Shown here: positions 1 to 7,819 of the stretch, one piece after another
Position numbering within the stretch: the stretch's first letter is position 1
How the letters are laid out: the number at the start of each line of letters is the position of its first letter
Assembly: GCA_025210235.1 (NCBI GenBank)
Contig: JAOASG010000016.1
Coordinates: 62,001-126,000 of the forward strand
Direction of reading: 5' to 3'
Source of the DNA: Vallitalea sp.
GTDB lineage: Bacteria; Bacillota; Clostridia; Lachnospirales; Vallitaleaceae
DNA length: 64,000 nucleotides
Made by a program: the position numbers and the translations under genes
The notes under the pieces: model-generated
Seen by the model: only the letters and a program-made list of their open reading frames with translations
The model's database searches: none
Told to the model about the DNA's origin: nothing

Positions 1-81
1 AGGCTAAAGCCTATTAAAGAATCTTTGCCAGATAATATTAGTTATAATGCTATTAGAGCTGTTATTGAGAAATGGTATTAG
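1..81 (+). CDS. 3' end of an unidentified gene (partial)
   Basis: Frame 1 is open from the first base to a TAG at 79-81 and encodes 26 residues ending in AVIEKWY. It is followed 29 bases later by a strong terminator, which supports it as a real gene end. The fragment is too short to assign a function; the charged helical C-terminus fits many cytoplasmic proteins. Confidence 0.55.
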   Translation, partial: RLKPIKESLPDNISYNAIRAVIEKWY

Positions 82-110
82 ATAAAGAATTGAAAAGTGT
101 TTTTTCTAAG

Positions 111-138
111 ATACAAGAGTTTAACTCTTGTATTTTTA
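111..138 (+). terminator. Rho-independent terminator after the first partial gene
   Basis: A perfect 9-bp stem (ATACAAGAG at 111-119 with CTCTTGTAT at 125-133) closes a five-base loop and runs into a T tract. It ends the upstream transcript and insulates the protease/MerR operon. Confidence 0.8.
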
Positions 139-250
139 GTTAAGTCCTGCTTAAATGAGATAGGGGCATTTTTATTTACGCCTTTCCTAATCAGGAATAA
201 CACGTAGTAGCTTATCTTAAATTTAAAAATGATTTTGTTTAAAATTATTA

Positions 251-281
251 TTGACTCTGACGTTGCGTTATAGTGTATTCT
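251..281 (+). promoter_or_regulatory. MerR-type promoter with 19-bp spacer
   Basis: TTGACT at 251-256 and TATTCT at 276-281 are separated by 19 bp, the long spacer typical of promoters that MerR-family activators untwist. The spacer region has an imperfect dyad (ACnCT at its left edge, AGnGT at its right edge). The downstream operon encodes a MerR protein at 1229, so autoregulation is the natural inference. Confidence 0.65.
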
Positions 282-323
282 TATTTTGTGGTTGAAATAT
301 ATAACTAAAGAGAGGTAAAGAAT

Positions 324-1232
324 ATGAATATAACAGCAATTAGATCAGATAAAATTTATCGAAAGATGATAAAATCAGATGTAGAAAAACGAAGTGATAT
401 TTATCGCAATGAGCTTATGAAACCTTTTGAATTTAAGTGGAAGTGTATTGGTGTACCACTTATATCAGAGGAAGAGGGAGGATATGATGTAATATCTACA
501 AGTACTATGAGTGGGGGGTATCATCCTAATCAAATAAATGAAAAGTGTATTATAGATGTTGAAAAAATCAGTGATGACCTTTTTTGGAAAGCATGTGAGA
601 AAAGTATTTATAATTCATTAAAGGGTTTTGAAGATAACGGAATTAAACTACCAACTAAAGGATACATTTTTACTATTATGTTAAATAACCCACAAAATCC
701 AATGTCAAAAATGACAGGTGATTATTGTGGTGATGGAGGCATTCCAGGATATATTATAGGTACAATAATACCTAATAATAAGTCGCTTGAAATGTTACCT
801 GTTGCACTTGCTCATGAGACGAATCATAACGTAAGATGGCAGTTTATACAGTGGAGTCCGTTGGTCACTCTTGCAGATATGATTGTTAGTGAGGGACTTG
901 CAGAAAATTTTGCTGCTCATATGTTTGGTGAGGATAAAATAGGAATGTGGGTAAAGAATACAGATAAGGAAACTCTTAATTCATTAATTAAGCCAACTAT
1001 AAAAGCAAATCTCTTTGAAAATGATTTTAATAAGCTTTCAAGTTATCTTTATGGAGATGAGATTATGGCAATACGTGGTATGAAACCTATAGGTATGCCA
1101 TATTGTGGAGGTTATGCTTGTGGATATTATTTAATAAAGCATTATTTAGAAAAAACTGGTAAAAATATTTTTGAGGCAACACTTATATCTACAGAGGAAA
1201 TATTGAAAGTAACGGAGGAATTTTGGGATTGA
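324..1232 (+). CDS. Putative zinc metalloprotease, DUF2268 (YjaZ-like)
   Basis: This 302-residue protein has no signal peptide or membrane segment. Residues 164-168 read HETNH, an HExxH zinc site, and glutamates at 190 and 194 in EGLAE are candidates for the third metal ligand. The surrounding sequence resembles DUF2268, a family of predicted Zn-dependent proteases. The ATG at 324 follows an AGAGAGG ribosome binding site. Its stop overlaps the start of the MerR gene by four bases (TTGA), so the two are translationally coupled and lie behind one MerR-type promoter. A role in response to a compound sensed by the MerR protein is inferred from context only. Confidence 0.75.
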   Translation: MNITAIRSDKIYRKMIKSDVEKRSDIYRNELMKPFEFKWKCIGVPLISEEEGGYDVISTSTMSGGYHPNQINEKCIIDVEKISDDLFWKACEKSIYNSLKGFEDNGIKLPTKGYIFTIMLNNPQNPMSKMTGDYCGDGGIPGYIIGTIIPNNKSLEMLPVALAHETNHNVRWQFIQWSPLVTLADMIVSEGLAENFAAHMFGEDKIGMWVKNTDKETLNSLIKPTIKANLFENDFNKLSSYLYGDEIMAIRGMKPIGMPYCGGYACGYYLIKHYLEKTGKNIFEATLISTEEILKVTEEFWD

Positions 1233-1963
1233 AAATAAAAGAAATAGCAGATTTAACTGGAGTAACGGTACGAACACTGCATTATTATGACGAGATAGGA
1301 TTACTTCACCCAAGCAAGATTACAGATGCAGGATATCGGATATATGATGAAACTGCACTTGAAGATTTGCATCAGATACTATTTTTTAGGGAGTTGGATT
1401 TTTCACTAAGTCAAATTAAGGCTATAATTTCAAATCCTTCTTTTGACAAAAAAGAGGCATTATCAAAACATAAGGAACTGCTAACAAAAAAGCGAGACCG
1501 TCTTAATGGATTAATTGAGCTTGTTAATAAAACAATAAAAGGAGATAAAACTATGAGTTTTAAAGAATTTGATACTACTGAAATAGAAAAATGTAAAAAT
1601 GAATATGAAGTTGAAGTAAAAGAGCGTTGGGGGAATTCTGATGCTTATGTTGAATTTGAGAAAAGAACAAAAAAATACAGTAAAGGGAATTGGCAACGGA
1701 TTTATAATGAAAGCAAGGATATTTTTAATTCATTTGCAAAGTATAGAAATGAAGAACATGACAGTAAAGAAGTACAGGCTTTAGTTAAGGAATGGCAAGA
1801 CTTCATTACTAATAATTATTATAATTGTTCAACAAAGATGCTTTCTTGTCTTGGCATGATGTATGTAAATGATGAAAGATTCAAAAATAATATAAATAAA
1901 AGTGGAGAAGGTATAGCTGAATTTATTTCAAAAGCAATAGAAATTTATTGTGCTAATCATTAA
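1229..1963 (+). CDS. MerR-family regulator with TipAS drug-binding domain
   Basis: This 244-residue regulator starts with a MerR winged helix (KIKEIADLTGVTVRTLHYYD, residues 2-21), followed by a dimerisation coiled coil to about residue 100. Residues 109-244 resemble the TipAS antibiotic-recognition domain. I chose the TTG at 1229 because it gives the canonical MerR N-terminus, sits 10 nt after GGAGG at 1214-1218 and overlaps the preceding stop as TTGA; a TTG at 1223 is the alternative. A second ribosome binding site and in-frame ATG at 1553 could give the ligand domain alone, as in Streptomyces TipAL/TipAS. It probably activates the 19-bp-spacer promoter at 251 when it binds a drug-like molecule. 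Confidence 0.85.
   Translation: MKIKEIADLTGVTVRTLHYYDEIGLLHPSKITDAGYRIYDETALEDLHQILFFRELDFSLSQIKAIISNPSFDKKEALSKHKELLTKKRDRLNGLIELVNKTIKGDKTMSFKEFDTTEIEKCKNEYEVEVKERWGNSDAYVEFEKRTKKYSKGNWQRIYNESKDIFNSFAKYRNEEHDSKEVQALVKEWQDFITNNYYNCSTKMLSCLGMMYVNDERFKNNINKSGEGIAEFISKAIEIYCANH
1537..1555 (+). promoter_or_regulatory. Internal ribosome binding site and in-frame ATG within the MerR gene
   Basis: AAAAGGAGAT lies about seven bases before an in-frame ATG at 1553-1555, exactly at the boundary between the DNA-binding half and the TipAS-like half. It would yield a stand-alone ligand-binding domain of 136 residues. The site is visible directly; its use is inferred from the known tipA arrangement. Confidence 0.5.
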
Positions 1964-1986
1964 AAATTATTTGTAGTAGTATAAAG

Positions 1987-2022
1987 AGATGAAGCCTATA
2001 AAAAGTTGCTTCATCTTTTTTA
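1987..2022 (+). terminator. Rho-independent terminator after the MerR gene
   Basis: A 9-bp stem (AGATGAAGC at 1987-1995, GCTTCATCT at 2008-2016) is followed by a run of T residues. Confidence 0.85.
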
Positions 2023-2044
2023 GGTTTTTATAATTATTATAACC

Positions 2045-2105
2045 TTGACATATATTTGGTTATACTTTACAATAGTTATATAATATAACTATTGTAAAGT
2101 ATAAC
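2045..2105 (+). promoter_or_regulatory. Promoter with 47-bp palindromic MarR operator
   Basis: TTGACA at 2045-2050, a 17-bp spacer and TACAAT at 2068-2073 form a near-consensus promoter. A perfect 22-bp inverted repeat (2059-2080 and 2084-2105, three-base centre) covers the spacer, the -10 box and the start region. Binding there would block transcription. Its position 28 bp before the marR-like gene suggests autorepression of the exporter operon. Confidence 0.8.
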
Positions 2106-2132
2106 TATTATTAAAGTAAGGAAGGTGTTTTT

Positions 2133-2552
2133 ATGCAAAAAGAAAAATTGATTGATATAATATTTAATTTCATGCCACTAATAAATCATAAGCTTTTTAA
2201 GGATGTACGTTATAAAAATTCTATACATCAAATGAGACTTATAAGCATAGTTGATAAACATGATGGAGAACCTATGAAATACTTTTGTGATAAATTAATG
2301 ATTCCGAAATCCAACATGACAAAGATTGTAAACAGATTAATAGAAGAAGAGTTTATTGAGAGAAAAACAGATGAAAAAGATAGACGTATAATTAATCTAT
2401 ATATAACTCAAAAAGGAAAGAAAAGTTTAGAACAGCATAAAAAAGATGTAAAACAAAATTTATCTCTAAAACTAGATGGACTAAGTAATGAAGAAATTAA
2501 TAAACTAATTAAAGATTTTGAAGAAATAGAATGCATCTTAAATAAGTTATAA
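2133..2552 (+). CDS. MarR-family transcriptional repressor
   Basis: This 139-residue protein has the MarR winged-helix layout: an N-terminal dimerisation helix, a recognition helix around IPKSNMTKIVNRLIEE, and the wing motif ERKTDEKDRRIINLYIT near residues 85-102. The ATG at 2133 follows AAGGAAGGTG. It is the first gene of an operon with two ABC exporter halves, starting 24 bases before the first. The long palindrome over its promoter is the probable operator. By analogy with MarR-controlled multidrug exporters it likely releases DNA on binding the exported compound; the ligand cannot be read from sequence. Confidence 0.88.
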   Translation: MQKEKLIDIIFNFMPLINHKLFKDVRYKNSIHQMRLISIVDKHDGEPMKYFCDKLMIPKSNMTKIVNRLIEEEFIERKTDEKDRRIINLYITQKGKKSLEQHKKDVKQNLSLKLDGLSNEEINKLIKDFEEIECILNKL

Positions 2553-2575
2553 AAGACTAGGGAGGCACTTATTGA

Positions 2576-4312
2576 ATGATAAAATTACTAAAAGGATTAA
2601 AACCGTATAAGATATCTGTTGTATTAATACTTTTTTTCACATGTATTCAAACTCTAGCAGAGTTATTATTACCTACACTTATGTCAGATATTGTGGACTT
2701 TGGAATAGTTAGAGAAGATACCTTTTATATAGCAAAGATAGGGATTATTATGTTAGTAATTGCCGCAATAGGAGCAATGGGTGCTATATTAACTACTTTG
2801 TTATCTGCCAAAACAGGTAATGGATTTGCAAGGAATTTAAGAAAAAGGATATTTATAAAAATAGAAAATTATTCTCTAAAAGAATTCGATGAAAAAGGGA
2901 CATCTTCATTAATTACAAGGACAACAAATGATGTAACACAAATTCAAAGTTTTATTGTTATGATGCTAAGATTGTTTGTTAGGGCGCCATTGATGGCTAT
3001 TGGTGGTATTTTTATGGCTATTAATAAAAATCCTAAATTATCATTAATTATTATATTTACAGTTATTGTATTAGGAATTTTAATAGGCATTGTCGCTAGT
3101 AAGATTATTCCTATGTTTAAGCTCATACAAGATAAGATAGATAATTTAAATAGGATATTAAGAGAAAGATTAACAGGTATAAGGGTTATAAGAGCTTTTA
3201 ATAAAATAAATCATGAAAAAGCTAGATTTAATGGCGCTAGTGAGGAACTTAAAAACACAACAATAAGAGTAAATAAGATAATGGCAGGGTTATCACCATT
3301 ATTAATGTTAATACTTAATTTTACTACCATATTTATTATATGGTTTGGTTCTTTTAAAATAAATAGTGGTGGAATGGAAGTTGGAGACTTAATGGCTTTT
3401 ATTCAATATGTATCACAGATTATGTTTTCATTAATAATGTTGACTATGGTATTTATTATGGTTCCTCGTGCATCTGCATCAGCAGCAAGGATTAATGAGG
3501 TTCTAGATGTTGATTTAGATATTGTTGATCCGATACAATCAATAGAAACAAATGTTGAAAGAGGATGTATTGAATTTAATGATGTTTCTTTTCGATATAA
3601 TGGTGCAGAAGGGTTAGCTCTTAAAAATATATCATTTAAAATTAAACCGGGAGAAGTAACTGCAATTATTGGGGGTACTGGGTCAGGTAAATCTACTTTA
3701 GTTAACTTAATATCTAGATTTTATGATGTTAGTAGCGGAAGTATATTAATAGATGGTGTAGATGTTAGAGATATGACTGGGGAGTATTTAAGAAAAAAAA
3801 TAGGATTAGTTCCCCAAAAAGCGGTATTATTTAGTGGGACAATTAATGATAATATAAGGTTTGGTAAAGAAGATGCTAAAAAAGAAGAAATAATTAACTC
3901 CTGTAAAACAGCTCAAGCACATGATTTTATATATGCCATGAAAGATAAATATGATTCTGAAATATCACAGGGTGGTACTAATATATCAGGAGGACAAAAA
4001 CAACGATTATCCATTGCAAGAGCTCTTGTTAAAAAACCAGAAATCTATATATTTGATGATAGTTTCTCAGCTTTAGATTTTAAAACAGATGCAAAATTAC
4101 GTGAAGCATTAAAGAAAGAAACGATAGATAATACAGTATTAGTTGTTGCACAACGAGTTACTACGGTAATGAATGCAGATAAAATAATTGTTTTAGATGA
4201 AGGAAGTATTGTAGGAATTGGAACGCATAAAGAATTGTTAAATTCAAGTGAAATATATAAACAGATTGTATTATCACAACTATCAGAGAAAGCATTGAAT
4301 TCAAATATTTAG
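2576..4312 (+). CDS. ABC exporter half with degenerate ATPase site
   Basis: This 578-residue protein has six membrane helices (about residues 10-300) fused to a nucleotide-binding domain, the layout of BmrC/LmrC-type multidrug exporters. Walker A is GGTGSGKST (366-374) and the signature is NISGGQ (469-474). After Walker B the catalytic glutamate is aspartate (IFDDS, D496), and the switch histidine is glutamine (AQR, Q526). Both changes are typical of the non-catalytic partner in heterodimeric exporters. The next gene supplies the canonical residues. The ATG at 2576 follows GGAGG at 2561-2565. Confidence 0.9.
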   Translation: MIKLLKGLKPYKISVVLILFFTCIQTLAELLLPTLMSDIVDFGIVREDTFYIAKIGIIMLVIAAIGAMGAILTTLLSAKTGNGFARNLRKRIFIKIENYSLKEFDEKGTSSLITRTTNDVTQIQSFIVMMLRLFVRAPLMAIGGIFMAINKNPKLSLIIIFTVIVLGILIGIVASKIIPMFKLIQDKIDNLNRILRERLTGIRVIRAFNKINHEKARFNGASEELKNTTIRVNKIMAGLSPLLMLILNFTTIFIIWFGSFKINSGGMEVGDLMAFIQYVSQIMFSLIMLTMVFIMVPRASASAARINEVLDVDLDIVDPIQSIETNVERGCIEFNDVSFRYNGAEGLALKNISFKIKPGEVTAIIGGTGSGKSTLVNLISRFYDVSSGSILIDGVDVRDMTGEYLRKKIGLVPQKAVLFSGTINDNIRFGKEDAKKEEIINSCKTAQAHDFIYAMKDKYDSEISQGGTNISGGQKQRLSIARALVKKPEIYIFDDSFSALDFKTDAKLREALKKETIDNTVLVVAQRVTTVMNADKIIVLDEGSIVGIGTHKELLNSSEIYKQIVLSQLSEKALNSNI

Positions 4313-4314
4313 TA

Positions 4315-4342
4315 GGTAATTGAAAAAAGCTTTACAATTACT
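4315..4342 (+). repeat. Short intergenic inverted repeat (outer-stem form)
   Basis: GGTAATTG at 4315-4322 pairs with CAATTACT at 4335-4342. The same arms flank the longer repeat found at 13693, but the central hairpin is missing, so this is a degenerate relative at best. Confidence 0.35.
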
Positions 4343-4365
4343 AAGTTATAGAAGGAGGAACTAGC

Positions 4366-6249
4366 TTGAGTGACAACAAAATGGATTTGAAAAATAACAA
4401 AATAGGTAGAGGTCGTGGTAGTAGGCATAGTCTAGCGATGCCAGTTGAGAAAGCTAAGGATTTTAAGGGAACACTAAAAAGACTTATGGGTTATTTAATT
4501 TCTAGAAAAATAAGTATTATTATTGTGATTTTATTAGCTGTTTTTAGTACAATTTTTACAATAGTTGCACCAAAGATTATGGGAAAAGCAACAACAAAGA
4601 TATTTGAAGGATTTATAAATATTAAAAATGGTATACCCAATGCAACTATTGATTTTAATTATATAAGCAAGATACTACTTATTCTTGGGGCTATATATAT
4701 TATAAGTTCTTTATTTAACTTTATTATGCAGTATATGATGGCAAGTATTGTGCAAAAAATAGTTTTTGATATGAGAAAGGATATTAGTAATAAACTAGAA
4801 AAATTACCGCTTAAGTTTTATGACTCTCATAAACATGGAGAAATCTTAAGCAGAGTAACTAATGATGTGGACAATATAAGTAATACGTTACAACAAAGTG
4901 CTATCGGGCTAATAACATCAATCATTACAATCAGTGGTATTATTTTAATGATGTTATTAATAAGTCCGATAATGACACTTATAACTCTTATTACATTGCC
5001 ATTATGTATTATAATTACTAAGAAAGTAGCGAAAAAATCACAAAAATATTTTAAGAGTCAACAGAAATTAATTGGTAAACTTAATGGGCATATAGAAGAA
5101 ATGTATACAGGACATAAAATAGTTAAATCTTATGGATATGAAGAAAAATCAATAAGTAAATTTCAAAAAATAAACAATGAATTATATGAAGTAGGTTGGA
5201 AAGCTCAGTTTATATCTGGCATTATTATGCCACTTATGAATCTTGTTAATAATCTTGGATACGTTTTTGTATGCATTGTTGGTAGTTTGCTTATGATAAG
5301 AAACTCATTAAAAATAGGAGATATTCAAGCTTTTCTTCAATATTCTAGGAGATTTAGTAGACCAATTATTCAAACTGCTAACATAGCTAATATTATTCAG
5401 TCAGCAATTGCATCAGCAGAACGGGTTTTTGAGATATTGGACGAAGAAGAAGAAAAAGAAATAAGTGATGATACTGGAAATATAATTAATACTAATAAAT
5501 TAAAAGGTGCAGTAAAATTTAATAACGTTTGTTTTGGTTATAATAAAGAAAATATTTTAATTAATGAGATGAATATTAACGTTAAATCAGGGCAAACAGT
5601 GGCTATTGTTGGTCCTACTGGAGCAGGGAAAACTACACTTGTTAATTTGCTTATGCATTTTTATGATTTGAACAGTGGAAATATTACAATTGATGGTGTT
5701 GATATATCTCATTTAAAACGTGGGAGTTTAAGAAGTATGTTTGGAATGGTTCTTCAAGATACATGGTTATTTAAAGGAACAATAAGAGAAAATATAGCTT
5801 ATGGGAGAAAAAATGCTACTGAAGAAGAAATAATTGTGGCTGCAAAAACAGCCCATGCAGATCATTTTATAAGAACATTACCAAATGGATATGATACAAT
5901 ACTTAATGAAGAGGCATCGAATATATCAGGGGGACAAAAACAATTACTTACTATTGCTAGAGCAATTATAGCTGATCCAGCTATTCTTATACTTGATGAA
6001 GCTACAAGTAGTGTTGATACTAGAACAGAGATACATATACAAAAAGCCATGGACTCCCTTATGAAAGGACGTACAAGTTTTGTGATTGCACATAGATTAT
6101 CTACTATAAAAGATGCTGATTTGATTCTTGTAATGAGTAATGGGGATATTATTGAAATGGGTAATCACGAACAACTACTAAAAATGAATGGATTTTATGC
6201 TGAATTATATAATAGTCAATTTATTGGAAATAATTTTTGCATCACATAA
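4366..6249 (+). CDS. ABC exporter half, catalytic subunit
   Basis: This 627-residue protein has a basic, glycine-rich N-terminal tail (about residues 10-35), six membrane helices and an ATPase domain. Walker A is GPTGAGKTT (416-424), the signature NISGGQ (520-524), Walker B ILDEATSSVD with catalytic E545, and the switch histidine is H576. All catalytic residues are present, complementing the degenerate preceding protein, so the pair forms a heterodimeric exporter of the BmrCD/LmrCD type. The TTG at 4366 follows GAAGGAGG. The substrate is unknown; drugs, peptides or lipids are possible. Confidence 0.9.
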   Translation: MSDNKMDLKNNKIGRGRGSRHSLAMPVEKAKDFKGTLKRLMGYLISRKISIIIVILLAVFSTIFTIVAPKIMGKATTKIFEGFINIKNGIPNATIDFNYISKILLILGAIYIISSLFNFIMQYMMASIVQKIVFDMRKDISNKLEKLPLKFYDSHKHGEILSRVTNDVDNISNTLQQSAIGLITSIITISGIILMMLLISPIMTLITLITLPLCIIITKKVAKKSQKYFKSQQKLIGKLNGHIEEMYTGHKIVKSYGYEEKSISKFQKINNELYEVGWKAQFISGIIMPLMNLVNNLGYVFVCIVGSLLMIRNSLKIGDIQAFLQYSRRFSRPIIQTANIANIIQSAIASAERVFEILDEEEEKEISDDTGNIINTNKLKGAVKFNNVCFGYNKENILINEMNINVKSGQTVAIVGPTGAGKTTLVNLLMHFYDLNSGNITIDGVDISHLKRGSLRSMFGMVLQDTWLFKGTIRENIAYGRKNATEEEIIVAAKTAHADHFIRTLPNGYDTILNEEASNISGGQKQLLTIARAIIADPAILILDEATSSVDTRTEIHIQKAMDSLMKGRTSFVIAHRLSTIKDADLILVMSNGDIIEMGNHEQLLKMNGFYAELYNSQFIGNNFCIT

Positions 6250-6348
6250 TTTCACATATTTTTGTGATAATTCCTCTATAGTTAAGTTTTATAATAATCA
6301 CATAGTAATTGAGAAATTACTTTGCAAATAAAAAAAGGAGGCATTATT

Positions 6349-7092
6349 ATGATGATGAAAAAATTAGTTGCACTTGGATTAGGAGTTGTATTATCAGCAA
6401 ATTTATTTTTACCTACTATGGCAAAAGAAATTAAAGAGGATACTAGAGCTAAAGTAGAATCAAGAAGAGAAGTATTTCAGAAAGATTCTAGGGGTATAAT
6501 GGGTAAAAATAAAGAGGGATTTATGGGTAAACGAGCAGAATTAACAAAGGAAGAACATTTGGATAGATTACAAAAAGGATTAGAAGCATTAGAAGATAAA
6601 CTTGAAAATGGTATAATAGATCAAGAGAAATATAATGATATTAAAGAAAAAATGGAAAAAGCTATAGAAGCAATTAATAATGGTGAATTACCTAAGTTTG
6701 ATAAACATTTTAAACCTCATAAACCGTTATCTAAAGAAGAAATGTTAGAGAAGTTACAGAACAAACTTACTGGACTTGAAAGTAAATTTAATGAAGGAAC
6801 TATTGACGAAGAGAAATATAATACAATCAAAGAAAAAATAGAAACTATGATTGAAAAGATAGAAAATGGTGAAAAAGTAGATTTTAGACATTTTTTCAAA
6901 AAGAGATTTAAGATTAATAAAGATAGACTTTTAAATGGCAATTTAACTAATGAACAAATAAAAGAAAGATTAGAAGAGAAATTAACTAGATTAGAAAAAG
7001 CATTAGAAGAAGGTAAAATTGAACAAGACAGATATGATAATTGTAAAAAGCATATCGAAACTCTATTGAATAAAGTAAATAGTGACGAATAA
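6349..7092 (+). CDS. Secreted protein with three helical repeats, unknown function
   Basis: This 247-residue protein starts MMMKKL, followed by a hydrophobic signal sequence ending near FLPTMAKE. The ATG at 6349 is preferred because GGAGG at 6337-6341 lies seven bases upstream. The mature part holds three copies of a roughly 55-residue unit beginning LTKEE or LTNEQ and containing a motif like LEGKLENGIIDQEKYNDIKEK, predicted to form charged helical hairpins that resemble SHOCT-type short C-terminal motifs. It lies between an ABC exporter and a two-component system, so a role as an envelope stress or exporter accessory protein is possible but speculative. I do not recognise a named family. Confidence 0.6.
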   Translation: MMMKKLVALGLGVVLSANLFLPTMAKEIKEDTRAKVESRREVFQKDSRGIMGKNKEGFMGKRAELTKEEHLDRLQKGLEALEDKLENGIIDQEKYNDIKEKMEKAIEAINNGELPKFDKHFKPHKPLSKEEMLEKLQNKLTGLESKFNEGTIDEEKYNTIKEKIETMIEKIENGEKVDFRHFFKKRFKINKDRLLNGNLTNEQIKERLEEKLTRLEKALEEGKIEQDRYDNCKKHIETLLNKVNSDE

Positions 7093-7156
7093 TTTATAAG
7101 TAGGTAATTGCACAACAATTGCTTAAGTAAAATAAAATAAGAAGGAGTATTCCATT

Positions 7157-7819
7157 ATGTTTAAAATCTACTTAGTTGAAGATGAAAAGAATCTTAACGA
7201 TATATTAGTATTTTATCTAAAAAATGAAGGATATGAAGTTAAGAGCTTTACTTCAGGGTTAGAAGCAGAAAAATGCATTAATAAAGATGTTCATTTATGG
7301 ATTCTTGATATAATGTTACCTGATTTAGATGGATATGAACTTATTAAAAGAATAAAAAAGCATAATGAGAATACTCCTGTTATATTTATATCTGCAAGAG
7401 ATAAAGATCTTGATATTATTACTGGATTACAAATGGGTAGTGATGATTATATATCCAAACCATTTTTACCTATGGAACTTGTTATTAGAACAAGAAAATT
7501 ATTAAATAGAGTATATAAACAAGATAATAATAATGTATTAATAAATAATATTTATAAAGTTGATTATAATAAAAGATTAGTTTATAAAGAAGAGAAAATA
7601 ATAGATTTAACGTCAAGAGAATTTGATTTTTTGTGTACTATTATTAAGAATAAAAATACTGCTATGTCAAGAGAGATTCTTCTTAATAATGTTTGGGGTG
7701 AAGATTATTTTGGAAGTGATAGAGTAGTTGATGACCTTGTAAGAAGAGTAAGAAAGAAATTACCTAATTTGAGGATTGAGACTATTTATGGATATGGCTA
7801 TAGGTGGTGTGAAAATTGA
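7157..7819 (+). CDS. OmpR-family response regulator
   Basis: This 220-residue protein has a receiver domain (1-118) with acidic pocket residues in VEDEKN, the phospho-acceptor aspartate in LDIMLPDLDG and a conserved lysine in ISKPF. A winged-helix output domain follows (about 125-220) with the family motif SREFDFL and a C-terminal YGYGYRW. The ATG at 7157 follows AGAAGGAG. It overlaps the downstream kinase start by four bases, so the two are co-translated. It probably controls the neighbouring exporter or the secreted repeat protein; no operator was identified. Confidence 0.9.
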   Translation: MFKIYLVEDEKNLNDILVFYLKNEGYEVKSFTSGLEAEKCINKDVHLWILDIMLPDLDGYELIKRIKKHNENTPVIFISARDKDLDIITGLQMGSDDYISKPFLPMELVIRTRKLLNRVYKQDNNNVLINNIYKVDYNKRLVYKEEKIIDLTSREFDFLCTIIKNKNTAMSREILLNNVWGEDYFGSDRVVDDLVRRVRKKLPNLRIETIYGYGYRWCEN

